DNA of 64,000 nt, taken from positions 1,426,001 to 1,490,000 of the forward strand of contig OZ244900.1 of NCBI GenBank assembly GCA_965221595.1. Direction: 5' to 3'. Under the pieces are notes generated by a model. That model saw only the letters and a program-made list of their open reading frames with translations, was not told where the DNA came from and did no database searches. Both the position numbers and the translations under genes were made by a program. Every line of letters starts with the position of its first letter. Position 1 is the first letter of the stretch. Positions 8,520 through 21,358 of this stretch are shown in pieces. This DNA comes from JAAXGX01 sp965221595 (GTDB lineage: Bacteria > Acidobacteriota > Vicinamibacteria > Vicinamibacterales > UBA8438).

Positions 8520-9386
8520 TCAGTCCCCGGCCAGGACGGTTTCGGGCCGGCGCCCGGGCGGGCTCCAGCGCAGGGCCTCGACGTTGTCGGGACCGTTCGT
8601 CCCCGCCGCGAGCTTCCCGTACTTGACGGCGATCAGCTCGGCCAGGATGCTGACCGCAATTTCCTGCGGCGTCACCGCGCCGATGGCTAGGCCGACCGGC
8701 GCGTGCACGTGCGCAAAGCGCTCGCGGTCGACGCCCTCGGCATGCAAAGCGTCGTAGAGGCGAGCCACTTTCGCCCGGCTCCCGATCAGGCCCAGGTAGC
8801 GGAGCTGGTGCGGCAGCAGTGCCCGCAGGGCGTCGAGGTCGTAGCGGTGCCCGCGGGTGAGGATGACGACGTAGGCATTCGGCGTGAAGCTCGCCCGCGC
8901 GAGCCAGTCCGGAATGGCGTCCACGGCAATTTCGACCGCCGCCGGGAAGCGCTCGCGGTTGGCGAACTTCTCCCGGTCGTCGAGAACGTGCACATGGAAG
9001 CCCACGTCGCCGGCGGCCCGTGCCAAGTGGTACGCCACGTGCCCGCCGCCGACGAGATACAGGTGCGGGGCCGCCTCGAGCGGCTCGATGTAGACCTCCA
9101 TCTGACCGCCGCAGATGAGCCCGGACTCCTCCGCGATGTCGTCCGACAGCTCGTAGCGCACGACCTCCGACTTGCGCGTCTGCAGGGCCTGGCGCGCCTT
9201 CCAGAACGCGTCGTTCTCGTAGCATCCGCCGCCGATGGTGCCGACCGTACGGCCGTCGGCGAACACCACCATCTTGGCCCCGACGCGCTGGGGCGTGGAG
9301 CCCTCGGTGCGGATGATGGTCACGAGCGAGGCGGGCTCGCCCTGGCGCAATGCCTCGCCGACCGCGTGAAAGACCTCTTCGTTCAT
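8520..9386 (-). CDS. XdhC/CoxI family protein
   Basis: XdhC-type proteins help insert the sulfurated molybdenum cofactor into xanthine dehydrogenase-family enzymes. The 288-residue protein has the N-terminal XdhC/CoxI domain ('LVTIIRTEGSTPQRVGAKM', 'GTIGGGCYENDAFW', 'CGGQMEVYIEPL') and a C-terminal Rossmann part ('LYLVGGGHVAYHLARAA', 'VILTRGHRYDLDALR', 'YLGLIGSRAKVARLY'). A possible client, an orphan molybdopterin-binding large subunit, lies 48 kb away at 57672. It precedes hrcA on the same strand but with a 66-base gap. Confidence 0.88.
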   Translation of the reverse strand: MNEEVFHAVGEALRQGEPASLVTIIRTEGSTPQRVGAKMVVFADGRTVGTIGGGCYENDAFWKARQALQTRKSEVVRYELSDDIAEESGLICGGQMEVYIEPLEAAPHLYLVGGGHVAYHLARAAGDVGFHVHVLDDREKFANRERFPAAVEIAVDAIPDWLARASFTPNAYVVILTRGHRYDLDALRALLPHQLRYLGLIGSRAKVARLYDALHAEGVDRERFAHVHAPVGLAIGAVTPQEIAVSILAELIAVKYGKLAAGTNGPDNVEALRWSPPGRRPETVLAGD

Positions 9387-9419
9387 TGCGGCGCGCCGGA
9401 GGGGCGTCCGGTTGGCAGA

Positions 9420-11072
9420 TTATACCGTGAGCAGCCAGTGCCGGCCGACATCCAGCGGCAGGTCGTCGAGCAGGCGGTCGACGAGGGGCGGCCCGAAGCG
9501 GTTGAGGAAGTACACGAACGAGACCGCGCGCTCCTGGGGCGCCCCGTCCGGAAACGCCTGGGCGCGCGCCCGGTGAAACTGCCGGCGCAGGGTGGCGTCC
9601 CGGCGCTTCGCCGCCGCGACGATCTTGCCGCGCAGGTTGCGCAGGTCGCGCTCCAGGCGCTCGCGGGTGGTGCGCACGGCGCCGACCAGTGTCGGGTCGA
9701 TGGCCGGCACGCCGTCCGCGATACCGTCCAGTTCGGCGCCGATGCGGCGTTCGGCGGCTCCCACCGCGGCCTCCACCGCGGGCGGCAGCTGCGCGCTCAC
9801 GAGCTGGTTCAGGGCGCCGTCGTCGCGCGCCTGCAGCGTCTCGAGGTCGAGTTCGTAGCGGGCGAGGAAGCGCACGGCGCCGCGGTCCAGGACCGTTGCA
9901 CTGAGGCGCGGATATACCAGCGGCATTGCGATCTCGAACCGCCGGTACACCTCGCGGAGCTGCCCGAGATAGGCCAGCTCGTGCGGTCCGGTGACGTAGG
10001 CGATGGTGGGGAACAGCGTGTCCTGCACAATCGGCCGCAGCAGGACGTTGGGGCTGAACGCGGTCGGTTGCTTGCGCACCCGCGCGCGCAGCGCCTCCGG
10101 CGTCAGCAGGTCGTCACCCACGGCGTAGCCGCCGTCCCGCAGGCGAATGGGCCGGCGCGTGCCGTCCAGGTGGAAGAGGGCGACTGCGTCCGCGGCCGGC
10201 TGCACCTGGGCGTGGTAGCCGCGTTCCGCAAGTTGCGTCCCGGCCGCGGCCGCGAGCCGTGACACCTCGCCGCGCAGTTGCAACTCGCGCTCGAAGACCG
10301 GCCGGGCCAGCGGCTTGGCCGCGGGGTCGGACGCGTCGAAGACGACCAGGCCGCGGTCTCCGAGCACGCCGTCGAGCCAGCGGCTGAACGCCTCGACCAG
10401 TCCGGAGCCGGGCGCATACGCCGCGGCGAGGCGCTCGAGGAGCGCCGCGGAGAATTCCGTCGGCGGCAGTGCCTCCCGGAGCTGATCGAGCAGCGTGCCG
10501 ACGGTATCCGGCAGACGCACGGCCGAACCCGGTCGGCCGGCATCCGACGCGAGGTCCAGGGCGATCCGGTGCAGCTCGAGGTCGTCGTCGAGCACCTGGC
10601 AGGCACGGATCTCGTCGAGGTCGTGGTCCTCGGCGTCCACCCAGAAGACGGCAACTGCAGACACCCCGTGCTCGGCTTCCGCCTGCCGCGCGAGGGCGAT
10701 GGCGGTCAGCGCCTTGAGCAGCGTGTAGAACGGCCCGCCGAACAGTCCGGCCTGCTGTCCCGTGACGACCGCGACCGTATCCGGCTCTCCGAGTCGCTCG
10801 GCGGCGGCCAGCGCAGCCGGGGGCGCGCCGCGCGCCCGCAGCTGGTCGCGCAGTACGCCGGCGATGGCCGTCGTGCGGCCCCCGGACGCCTGCCGGGCCG
10901 CGATGGCCGCGCGCCAACTGCCCGGCGCCGCCGGCGGGCCCGGATAGAATGGCTTGAGGTGCTCGAACGCGTGACAGTAGTCGCGCGTGAAAGGCGTGGC
11001 CCAAGTCAACCGGCGCAGGTCGATGGCAGACTGGTAGGCGGTCGCCGAGTGGGGCGGCGCTCCGGCAGGCAC
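9420..11072 (-). CDS. bshC: Putative cysteine ligase BshC (bacillithiol synthesis)
   Basis: BshC joins cysteine to glucosaminyl-malate in the last step of bacillithiol synthesis. The 550-residue product carries the family hallmark 'VVTGQQAGLFGGPFYTLLKA' around residue 105, 'FWVDAEDHDLDEI', 'LLRPIVQDTLFPTIAYVTGP' and the C-terminal coiled coil. Length agrees with the family. bshA and bshB are not nearby. Its upstream region faces the divergent pseudokinase gene across 241 bases. Confidence 0.88.
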   Translation of the reverse strand: MPAGAPPHSATAYQSAIDLRRLTWATPFTRDYCHAFEHLKPFYPGPPAAPGSWRAAIAARQASGGRTTAIAGVLRDQLRARGAPPAALAAAERLGEPDTVAVVTGQQAGLFGGPFYTLLKALTAIALARQAEAEHGVSAVAVFWVDAEDHDLDEIRACQVLDDDLELHRIALDLASDAGRPGSAVRLPDTVGTLLDQLREALPPTEFSAALLERLAAAYAPGSGLVEAFSRWLDGVLGDRGLVVFDASDPAAKPLARPVFERELQLRGEVSRLAAAAGTQLAERGYHAQVQPAADAVALFHLDGTRRPIRLRDGGYAVGDDLLTPEALRARVRKQPTAFSPNVLLRPIVQDTLFPTIAYVTGPHELAYLGQLREVYRRFEIAMPLVYPRLSATVLDRGAVRFLARYELDLETLQARDDGALNQLVSAQLPPAVEAAVGAAERRIGAELDGIADGVPAIDPTLVGAVRTTRERLERDLRNLRGKIVAAAKRRDATLRRQFHRARAQAFPDGAPQERAVSFVYFLNRFGPPLVDRLLDDLPLDVGRHWLLTV

Positions 11073-11119
11073 GTCCCGCGTACTCTTTCAGACGGCTTGG
11101 GGGCTGTCAAGACGCGGGC

Positions 11120-11139
11120 CGGGCGCCTTTGAGCGCCCG
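11120..11139. other. Inverted repeat in the bshC / pseudokinase divergent gap
   Basis: CGGGCGC and GCGCCCG arms of 7 bp around a 6-base loop (ctttga). It lies between two divergent genes, so it could be an operator-like element or a hairpin in one leader; there is no T-run for a terminator. Confidence 0.3.
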
Positions 11140-11313
11140 CGGTTCCCGTGATAGCATGCAGCGAATCGCAGTCCGTGGCGAGACCGCCGGCCGCAGCCGA
11201 CCGGTGCTGCGTCCCACACGATCACGGACCGCCAGCCCGCAGGAGCTCCGCCGCTGACAACCGACGACGCGGATGCACGAAGCACGCCGGGTGCATTCGG
11301 CCCCTTCCGTGCG

Positions 11314-13509
11314 ATGCACGAGATCGGGACCGGCGTCCTGGGCCCCGTGTTTCGCGCCTACCAGCCGCCTCACGATCACCCGTTCGCCGTCAAGGTGTTC
11401 CACGTCGACATCACGCCCGAGCAGGCGGAGACGCTGGCCGAGCGCCTCGGAGCGGTGGTTGTCGCGGGCGCCTTCCACCCGGGCGTGGTGCCCGCGACCG
11501 CCGTCGGCGTCGATGACGGCGTGCTGTATCTCGCGCAGGAATACGTCGCCGGGGATGCCCTCGATGCCGTCATGCGCAACTACTCCCCGGCCGCGCTGGA
11601 CCAGGCACTGCCTCTGATCGACCGCCTGGCCGGTGCGATCGACGCGGCACACACGCGCGGCATGCGGCACGGCGGCCTGCATCTGCGCGACGTCATCGTT
11701 ACGCCCAGCGGCGGTCGGGTGACCGGCTTCGGGGTTGTCGCAGCGTTGGAGGAGGTCGGTGTGAGCGGGCCCATCCGTCGGCCCTACGCTGCGCCGGAAA
11801 CGATTGCGCGCCGGCCCTGCGGCCCGGCCGCCGATCGGTTCGCGCTCGCCGCCATCGCCTACGAGCTGCTGACGGGCAGGCGTGCGGCGGGAACCGGTGC
11901 GCAGGTGGCTGACAGGCTGGCGCAGCTCGACGAGGTGGCGGACGTCGAGTCGCTGCAGGCGGTGTTCGAGACGGCGCTGGCCGATGGTGCGGACAGCCGC
12001 TACGCGAGCGCTGCGCGCTTTGCGGCGGACCTGCACGCCGCCGTGGGCGTGCCGTTCGACGAGGCAGCCCTCGACCTGACGCCGGCCCCGCTGCCGGCGG
12101 ACGGAGTGGAGCCGGCCGAGGGAGGGGAAGCGGCCGGGGAGAGCGCCGAGCCGGCCGCGGAGATCCGCGTGGACCCGCTGCCCGGCGTGGCGCCGCGACG
12201 TGGCGAGGATGCCGAGCGGGGTCTCGCCGCCGAGCCGGTCGAAGATCACACGGGCGCGGAGGTTGGCGCGGCGGAGCCCGTGGCGAAGGAGCAGCGACCT
12301 GCACCGGAGTCGGGACCCGACCGCCGGGCGGAGCCGGAGCCGGCCTTCGAGGCGACACCGGAATCCGAGCCGGAGCCGGAGCATGCGGCTGAACCGGGAT
12401 CCCGGCGCCCTGCCCCCTCCCTGATCGCCGCGACTGCGCTCGAGCGGGAGAGCGAGCCCGAGCCCGTTGTCAAGAGGACGCGCGCAAGCGATGCGGTGCG
12501 GACACGGCGCGCGCCGGGACTCTTCGACGACGAGGATCTGCTGGACCTGATGGACGAACCCGAGGCGCGGGACGAACGGGCCGGAGCGGCGGCGGATGGC
12601 CGGGACGACGACGTGCTACACCAGCGCTCGGCTTCCGGGTCGGTGGTAGCAACTGCCGTGGTGCTGTCCGTCGGCGCGGTCGCCGCCTATCTGGTCGGCC
12701 TGCAACTGGCCGGCAACCAGTCGCCGCCGGCGGATCGCGGCGCCGGCCGGGAGCTGGCGTCGCCGGAAGCCGGTGCCGCCTCCGATCGGGGAGGCGCACC
12801 CGCGAGTATTGCGGACTCGTCGCCCCGTGCCGGCGCCGCGCCCGCGCCTGCCCGCCCCGCTTTGCAGCCGCCGGCGCAGGTGACTCCGTCCTTCGCCGAG
12901 TCGCCGGTGCCTCCGGCGCCGCGCGGGTCTTCCTTGCCACCGCAGCTCGCCGCGCCGGTCGTGCCTGCGTCGCCCGCGGCGCCCGAACCGCCGGCCCCGC
13001 CGCCCGTGGCCACGGCGGGGTGGCTGCTGATCCGCACCGAGCCACCCGGTGCGCTGGTGACCATTGCCGGCGTCGACCGGGGCCGCACCCCGCTCGCCCT
13101 CAGGGACATGCCGTTCGACACCTACCGCGTAGAGGTGAGCCGCGAAGGGTTCCTGTCGCAGTCCGCCGATCTCACGCTGTCGCCGACCGCCACCGTCGCG
13201 TCCATTGCCATCGAGCTGCCGCGCGGTACGGTGCCGCCGCCCGCTCCGACAGTGGCCGCCCCTGCCGATTCGCCGTCTGCATCCCAGGTCGGCGCCCTCC
13301 GGATCGAGTCGCGGCCGGCAGGCGCCCGGGTCTTCATCGACGGGCGTGCGGTGGGCACCACGCCGACCGTCGTCTCCGACGTGGCGGCCGGCACCCGCAG
13401 CCTGCGCCTCGAGCTGGATGGCTATCTGCCGTGGGTGACCTCGGTCGACGTCTCGGCGTCGGACCAGGTGCGGGTCGGCGCGTCCCTGGAGCTCGTTGCC
13501 GGACGATGA
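11314..13509 (+). CDS. Membrane-anchored pseudokinase with two PEGA domains
   Basis: The first ~260 residues follow a Ser/Thr kinase fold: 'IGTGVLGPVFRAY' loop, 'FAVKVFH' lysine, 'YAAPETIA' for APE. The HRD triad reads 'HGG' in 'RHGGLHLRDVIV', and the DFG position reads 'GFG', so the catalytic base and metal-binding Asp are missing. An acidic Pro/Glu linker, one transmembrane helix (~442-466, 'VVATAVVLSVGAVAAYLVGL'), a Pro/Ala-rich spacer and two PEGA domains (~568-640, ~659-728) follow. The kinase-like part is predicted inside the cell and PEGA outside. The frame stays open upstream ('GPFR' normally precedes the loop) but has no ATG, GTG or TTG, so the true start may be non-canonical. carA starts inside its stop codon. 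Confidence 0.8.
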   Translation: MHEIGTGVLGPVFRAYQPPHDHPFAVKVFHVDITPEQAETLAERLGAVVVAGAFHPGVVPATAVGVDDGVLYLAQEYVAGDALDAVMRNYSPAALDQALPLIDRLAGAIDAAHTRGMRHGGLHLRDVIVTPSGGRVTGFGVVAALEEVGVSGPIRRPYAAPETIARRPCGPAADRFALAAIAYELLTGRRAAGTGAQVADRLAQLDEVADVESLQAVFETALADGADSRYASAARFAADLHAAVGVPFDEAALDLTPAPLPADGVEPAEGGEAAGESAEPAAEIRVDPLPGVAPRRGEDAERGLAAEPVEDHTGAEVGAAEPVAKEQRPAPESGPDRRAEPEPAFEATPESEPEPEHAAEPGSRRPAPSLIAATALERESEPEPVVKRTRASDAVRTRRAPGLFDDEDLLDLMDEPEARDERAGAAADGRDDDVLHQRSASGSVVATAVVLSVGAVAAYLVGLQLAGNQSPPADRGAGRELASPEAGAASDRGGAPASIADSSPRAGAAPAPARPALQPPAQVTPSFAESPVPPAPRGSSLPPQLAAPVVPASPAAPEPPAPPPVATAGWLLIRTEPPGALVTIAGVDRGRTPLALRDMPFDTYRVEVSREGFLSQSADLTLSPTATVASIAIELPRGTVPPPAPTVAAPADSPSASQVGALRIESRPAGARVFIDGRAVGTTPTVVSDVAAGTRSLRLELDGYLPWVTSVDVSASDQVRVGASLELVAGR

Positions 13510-14642
13510 ACGCGATTCTGGCGCTCGAGAACGGAACCTGGTATCGCGGCACGGCGGCCGGCGCCACAGGCTCCACCCGCGGCGAGGTGGTGTTCAACAC
13601 CAACATGACTGGTTACCAGGAGGTGCTGACCGATCCCTCGTACGCGGGCCAGATTGTGACGATGACCTGCCCGCAGATCGGGAACTACGGCGTGGCCGGC
13701 GCCGACACGGAATCCGATCGCCCCCAGGTCGCCGGCTTCGTGGTGCGCGAGGCGTCGCCCATCGCGAGCAACTGGCGCGCCGAGACGACTCTGCAGAGCT
13801 ACCTTGCCGAGCACGGCATCGTGGCGATCACGGGCGTCGACACGCGCGCGCTGACGCGCCTGCTGCGCACCGCCGGCGTCATGCGCGGCGTCATCGCCAC
13901 CGGCGCGGCGGACCCGGAGGCGCTGGTGGCCGAGGCGCGCGGCGCGCCGCGCATCGAGGGCACCGACCTCGTCCGCCGCGTGACGTGCGCCGAGCCGGCC
14001 GACTGGGACCCGCCGCCGGACGAGTCGCCCGCGGAGTTCTGCCTCGCACCGGCCCGCTCCGGCCGCCGCCCGTTCCGGATTGCCGCCTACGACCTGGGGA
14101 TGAAGCGCAACATCCTGCGGCGCTTCGCGGCCTACGGCTGCCGCGTGACGGTGTTCCCGGCGCATACGCCGGCCGCGACGCTGCTGGGGTCCGAACCCGA
14201 CGGGGTCTTCCTGAGCAACGGTCCCGGTGACCCCGCCCCGCTCGACTACGCGATCGCCAACGCCCGAGCGCTGATCGACGCCGACGTGCCGCTATTCGGG
14301 ATCTGCCTGGGGCACCAGGTGCTGAGCCTGGCGCTCGGCGCCCGGACCTACAAGCTGAAGTTCGGCCATCGGGGCGGCAACCACCCCGTCAAGAACCTGG
14401 CCACCAGCAGGGTCGAGATCACCTCGCAGAACCACGGCTTCGCGGTGGACAGCGAGTCGGTGCCCGACGACGTGGAGGTAACCCACGTCAACCTCTACGA
14501 CGGCACGATCGAGGGACTGCGCCACCGGCGTCTTCCGGTCTTCTGCGTGCAGTACCACCCGGAGGCTTCGCCGGGACCCCACGACGCCGACTATCTCTTC
14601 TCGGAGTTCATGGAGGCCATGGAACGTCGGAGCCCGCGCTAG
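13506..14642 (+). CDS. carA: Carbamoyl-phosphate synthase small (glutaminase) subunit
   Basis: Hydrolyses glutamine and passes ammonia to CarB for carbamoyl phosphate (arginine and pyrimidine synthesis). The ATG at 13506 overlaps the preceding stop as ATGA, giving 378 residues of the standard size. The N-terminal CPSase domain starts 'AILALENGTWYRGTAAG' and includes 'VVFNTNMTGYQEVLTDPSY'. The C-terminal class I amidotransferase domain has the nucleophile cysteine in 'GICLGHQVL' and the His/Glu pair in 'VQYHPEASPGP'. The coupling to a PEGA pseudokinase is unusual. Confidence 0.96.
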   Translation: MNAILALENGTWYRGTAAGATGSTRGEVVFNTNMTGYQEVLTDPSYAGQIVTMTCPQIGNYGVAGADTESDRPQVAGFVVREASPIASNWRAETTLQSYLAEHGIVAITGVDTRALTRLLRTAGVMRGVIATGAADPEALVAEARGAPRIEGTDLVRRVTCAEPADWDPPPDESPAEFCLAPARSGRRPFRIAAYDLGMKRNILRRFAAYGCRVTVFPAHTPAATLLGSEPDGVFLSNGPGDPAPLDYAIANARALIDADVPLFGICLGHQVLSLALGARTYKLKFGHRGGNHPVKNLATSRVEITSQNHGFAVDSESVPDDVEVTHVNLYDGTIEGLRHRRLPVFCVQYHPEASPGPHDADYLFSEFMEAMERRSPR

Positions 14643-14653
14643 CCGAGCCGATC

Positions 14654-17905
<3,252 letters not shown>

Positions 17906-18065
17906 CCGCCGGCACCGCCTCCGGCCGCCGCGGCGCGCGTCATCTGCCGCCTCGCGGTGGTCCGCGGGTGGCTGATTCTGCCTGTTCTGCCGCCTCCGGC
18001 CGCCGCGGGCGGGTGACACGTGGGCAGCGCCGCGGGTGGCCGGCAGGTTGCATCGTGCCCCGGGC

Positions 18066-20516
18066 ATGCGCTGCCCGGCGCTGCTCCCGGCGCTCGCGTT
18101 CCTGTCCGGGGCCGCGCTCGGCGGGCACGCCCCCGACCTCGTGGCGGGGCTCGCGCTGCCCGCCAGCGTGCTGGCCTGGATGGGCGCCCTCGCCGCGCTG
18201 CTGCTCGACGCCCGGCGCTCGTTCGTCACGGCCGCCGCCGCCGGTTTCGTGCTGGCCGGACTGCTGCTCGGCGCGCAGGCAGCGGCAACGGCCGACGCAC
18301 CGAGCCTCGGACGCTGGTACGCGGGCTGGCAGGCAGGGCACGACCCCGCCGCAGTCGTCGTCGTGCAGGGGCGCCTGCTGCGCGATGCGACACTGACCGA
18401 CTTCGGTGCCCGCCTGCTGATCGATGTCGAGCGCGTCCACGCCGACGGCCGGGAGCGCGCGGTGGCCGGCGGTGCCCGGGTCACGGTGGCCGGCCGCTAC
18501 GTCGGCGAGCGCGTGGGCGAATGGGTGGCCGGCCGGCAGGTGCGGATGCCGGTCGCGTTCCGGCGCGCGCCGCGCTTCCTCAACCCGGGAGTGGCCGACC
18601 AGGAACGCGTGCTCATGCGGCGCGGCATCGCCCTGCTCGGCTCGGTCAAGAGCGCGCTGCTCGTGGAAGTCGTCGCCGGCGGGTCGCGCCGGCAGGAGGT
18701 GTCGGCCGCGGCCCGCACATTCGTCCGCCGCGCCGTTGAATCCACGGTCGGGCCCTACGGCCGGGGTTCCGCCGGCATCGTGACCGCGATCCTCATCGGC
18801 GACCGGGCCGGCCTCGATCGGGACACCCGGCGGCGCCTGCAGGCAGCCGGCACGTTCCACGTCATTGCCATCTCGGGCGGCAACATCGCCATTCTGACCA
18901 GCGTGCTCCTCGCCGTCCTGCGCCTGAGCGGCGTGCCGCCGCGCGCCGCCGCCGTCGGCGCCCTCGCCTCCCTGCTGGCGTACTGGCAGATCGTCGGCTC
19001 GGAGCCGTCCGTGGCCCGCGCCACATTCGTGGCGGCCCTGTTCCTGGCCGCGCGCGCCGCCGACCAGCGCACCTCGTCGCTCAACACCCTGGCGCTATCG
19101 GCCGTCTGCCTGGTGGCCGCGACGCCGCTGGTGCTGGCCGAGGCGGGCTTTCTCCTCACGTTCGGCGCCACGCTCGGCATCCTCGTCGGCGTGCCGCGCC
19201 TGCTCGGCCGCGCGCGCATGGGCCTGCTGCCCGGGGGAGGCTGGGCCGTGCGCGTGCTGCTCGGGGCCGCGGGACTGCTGGCTGCCACCGTCTGCGCCGA
19301 GCTCGCGCTGCTCCCGGTGGCCGCCGCGGCCTTCTCGCAGGTCACGGCAGCTGGGCTGCTCCTCAACTTCGCCGCCATCCCGCTGATGACGTTGGCGCAG
19401 GTCGCGGGCCTGCTGGCGGTCGGGGCGTCCGGCGTGTCCACTGCCGCCGCGGCCTTCTGCGGCCTGGTCGCGCACGTCGCTGCAACCGGCATCGTCGAAT
19501 CGGCTCGCCTCGTCGACGTGCTCCCGCAGCTCGCCTGGCGGGTGCCGCCGCCGGGACCGCTGCTGACGATGGGCTACTACAGCGGCTGGGGGCTCGTGCT
19601 GGCGGCCGGCCGCCAGCGGGTGCTGCGCGCGGTGGGCGCAGGTCTGGCCGCGGCGACGGGGCTGGCGCTGGCCGCGGGGGTGGCGCCGGGCCGCGGCGGC
19701 AACGCCTGTCCGGGCGAGGCGTCCGTGCGGGCGCTGTTCCTCGACGTCGATCAGGCCGACGCGACGCTCGTGCAGTTCCCGACCGGGGAATCGCTGCTCG
19801 TGGACGCCGCGGGCGTGCCGTGGGGCGTCTCCGCAGTGGGCGAGCGCGTCGTCGCCCCGGTGCTGTGGCGGGCAGGCGTGCGGCGCCTCGACTACCTGGC
19901 CCTGACGCACGGGGATCTCGACCACGTGGGCGGGGCCGAGGCCGTGCTCCGCGACTTCCGGCCCCGGGAGGTCTGGGAGGGCGTACCGGTGCCGGGCTCC
20001 GGTCTGCTGCGTCGACTGCGGGCGCGCGCGCTGGAGGGCGGCTCAGCCTGGCGCACCCGGCAGGCGGGCGAGACGCTGTACATCGGCGGCGTGCAGATCA
20101 TCGTCTGGCACCCGCCGGCTCCCGAATGGGAGCGGCAACGCGTGCGCAACGACGACTCGCTGGTGCTCGAGATCCGGCATGGCGAAGTCTCGTTCGTGCT
20201 GCCGGGCGACATCGGCGCCGAGGTCGAGGCGGGGTTGGCCGGCCTGCTGCCGCCCGCGGCCCGGCGCGTGCTCAAGGTGCCCCACCATGGGAGTCGCACG
20301 TCGAGTTCGCCGGCGCTGGTCGCCGCGCTCGACCCCGAGTTGGCCATCGTCAGCGCCGGCCGGGCAAACCGCTTCGGCCATCCCGCGCCCGAGGTCGTGC
20401 GCCGCTACGAGGCGGCTGGCGCCGTCGTCCTGGAAACCGGGCGGGTCGGGGCGATCGAGATCTGCTCCGACGGCGAGAACATCCGCGCCCGGGCGGTGGG
20501 CGACCCCGCGGATTGA
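18066..20516 (+). CDS. comEC: ComEC/Rec2-type DNA uptake channel protein
   Basis: Inner-membrane protein for transport of single-stranded DNA during transformation. I prefer the ATG at 18066 (MRCPALLPALAFLSGAALGG), which puts hydrophobic helices at the N terminus; an in-frame upstream start at 18036 adds 10 residues. Layout: N-terminal helices and OB-like DUF4131 region, then the multi-helix Competence domain ('FHVIAISGGNIAILTSVLLA'), then a C-terminal metallo-beta-lactamase domain with 'LTHGDLDHVGGAEAVL' and 'LKVPHHGSRTSS'. Total 816 residues, all three parts intact, so natural competence is plausible. The gene is convergent with mazG, 10 bases apart. Confidence 0.9.
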   Translation: MRCPALLPALAFLSGAALGGHAPDLVAGLALPASVLAWMGALAALLLDARRSFVTAAAAGFVLAGLLLGAQAAATADAPSLGRWYAGWQAGHDPAAVVVVQGRLLRDATLTDFGARLLIDVERVHADGRERAVAGGARVTVAGRYVGERVGEWVAGRQVRMPVAFRRAPRFLNPGVADQERVLMRRGIALLGSVKSALLVEVVAGGSRRQEVSAAARTFVRRAVESTVGPYGRGSAGIVTAILIGDRAGLDRDTRRRLQAAGTFHVIAISGGNIAILTSVLLAVLRLSGVPPRAAAVGALASLLAYWQIVGSEPSVARATFVAALFLAARAADQRTSSLNTLALSAVCLVAATPLVLAEAGFLLTFGATLGILVGVPRLLGRARMGLLPGGGWAVRVLLGAAGLLAATVCAELALLPVAAAAFSQVTAAGLLLNFAAIPLMTLAQVAGLLAVGASGVSTAAAAFCGLVAHVAATGIVESARLVDVLPQLAWRVPPPGPLLTMGYYSGWGLVLAAGRQRVLRAVGAGLAAATGLALAAGVAPGRGGNACPGEASVRALFLDVDQADATLVQFPTGESLLVDAAGVPWGVSAVGERVVAPVLWRAGVRRLDYLALTHGDLDHVGGAEAVLRDFRPREVWEGVPVPGSGLLRRLRARALEGGSAWRTRQAGETLYIGGVQIIVWHPPAPEWERQRVRNDDSLVLEIRHGEVSFVLPGDIGAEVEAGLAGLLPPAARRVLKVPHHGSRTSSSPALVAALDPELAIVSAGRANRFGHPAPEVVRRYEAAGAVVLETGRVGAIEICSDGENIRARAVGDPAD

Positions 20517-20526
20517 CGGTCGGCGG

Positions 20527-21348
20527 TCAGGGCTCCGCACGCTTGATCGCGGTCCAGGCCTGGTCCATCTCGTCCACGGAGGCGTCCCGCAGGGCTTTGC
20601 CGCGGGCTTCGAAGCTCCGTTCGAGCGCGGCGAACCGGTCCTGGAACTTGCGGGTCGCGCGGCTCAACGCGCCTTCAGGCTCGATGCCGAGATGGCGCGC
20701 GAGGTTCACCACGGCGAACAGCAGGTCACCGATCTCGTCCTCGACCGCGGCGGTCGCGCCCTGCTCGCGGGCGGCCTCCACCTCGGCCAGCTCCTCCCGC
20801 ACCTTGCGCAGCACGTCGTCGGGCCGTGCCCAGTCGAAGCCGACCGTGGCCGCCCGCTTGCCGATGCGATAGGCACGCAGCAGCGCCGGCAACGTGGGCG
20901 GGACGCTGCCGAGGAGGCTGGCGGTCTGCCCCGCGGCTGCACGCTCGCCGGCCTTGATTTCCTCCCAGCGCCGCTTGACGTCGGCTGCGGTCAGCCCGTC
21001 CGCACCCGCGCGGTCGCCGTCGCCGAATACGTGGGGATGCCGGCGGATCAGCTTCGCTGCGGCCGCGTCGAGTGCGTCGGCGATGGTGAACCGGCCCTCT
21101 TCGGCGCACACCTGCGCCAGGAAGATTGCCTCGAAGATCAGGTCGCCCAGCTCGTCGCACAGCGCGGCCGCATCCGCCCGGTCGATGGCGTCGAGCACCT
21201 CGTAGGCCTCCTCGAGCACGAACGGCCGGAGCGACGCCAGGGTCTGTTCCCGGTCCCACGGGCACCCGCCGGGAGCACGCAGCGTGCGCATGATGTCGAC
21301 CAGTCGTGCGAACTTCGGGCCGCTGGACCCGCCGGCGGGCTCGGGCAT
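20527..21348 (-). CDS. mazG: Nucleoside triphosphate pyrophosphohydrolase MazG
   Basis: House-cleaning enzyme that hydrolyses (non-canonical) NTPs to NMP and pyrophosphate. The start at 21348 (MPEPAGGSSGPKFARLVDIM) gives 273 residues; the longer open frame lacks family similarity and would run through the divergent DUF1844 gene. Two MazG repeats are visible: 'CPWDREQTLASLRPFVLEEAYEVLDAI' with 'ELGDLIFEAIFLAQ' in the first, and 'EELAEVEAA', 'DEIGDLLFAVVNLARHLG' in the second. Confidence 0.92.
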   Translation of the reverse strand: MPEPAGGSSGPKFARLVDIMRTLRAPGGCPWDREQTLASLRPFVLEEAYEVLDAIDRADAAALCDELGDLIFEAIFLAQVCAEEGRFTIADALDAAAAKLIRRHPHVFGDGDRAGADGLTAADVKRRWEEIKAGERAAAGQTASLLGSVPPTLPALLRAYRIGKRAATVGFDWARPDDVLRKVREELAEVEAAREQGATAAVEDEIGDLLFAVVNLARHLGIEPEGALSRATRKFQDRFAALERSFEARGKALRDASVDEMDQAWTAIKRAEP

Positions 21349-21358
21349 GGTGGCCGGT

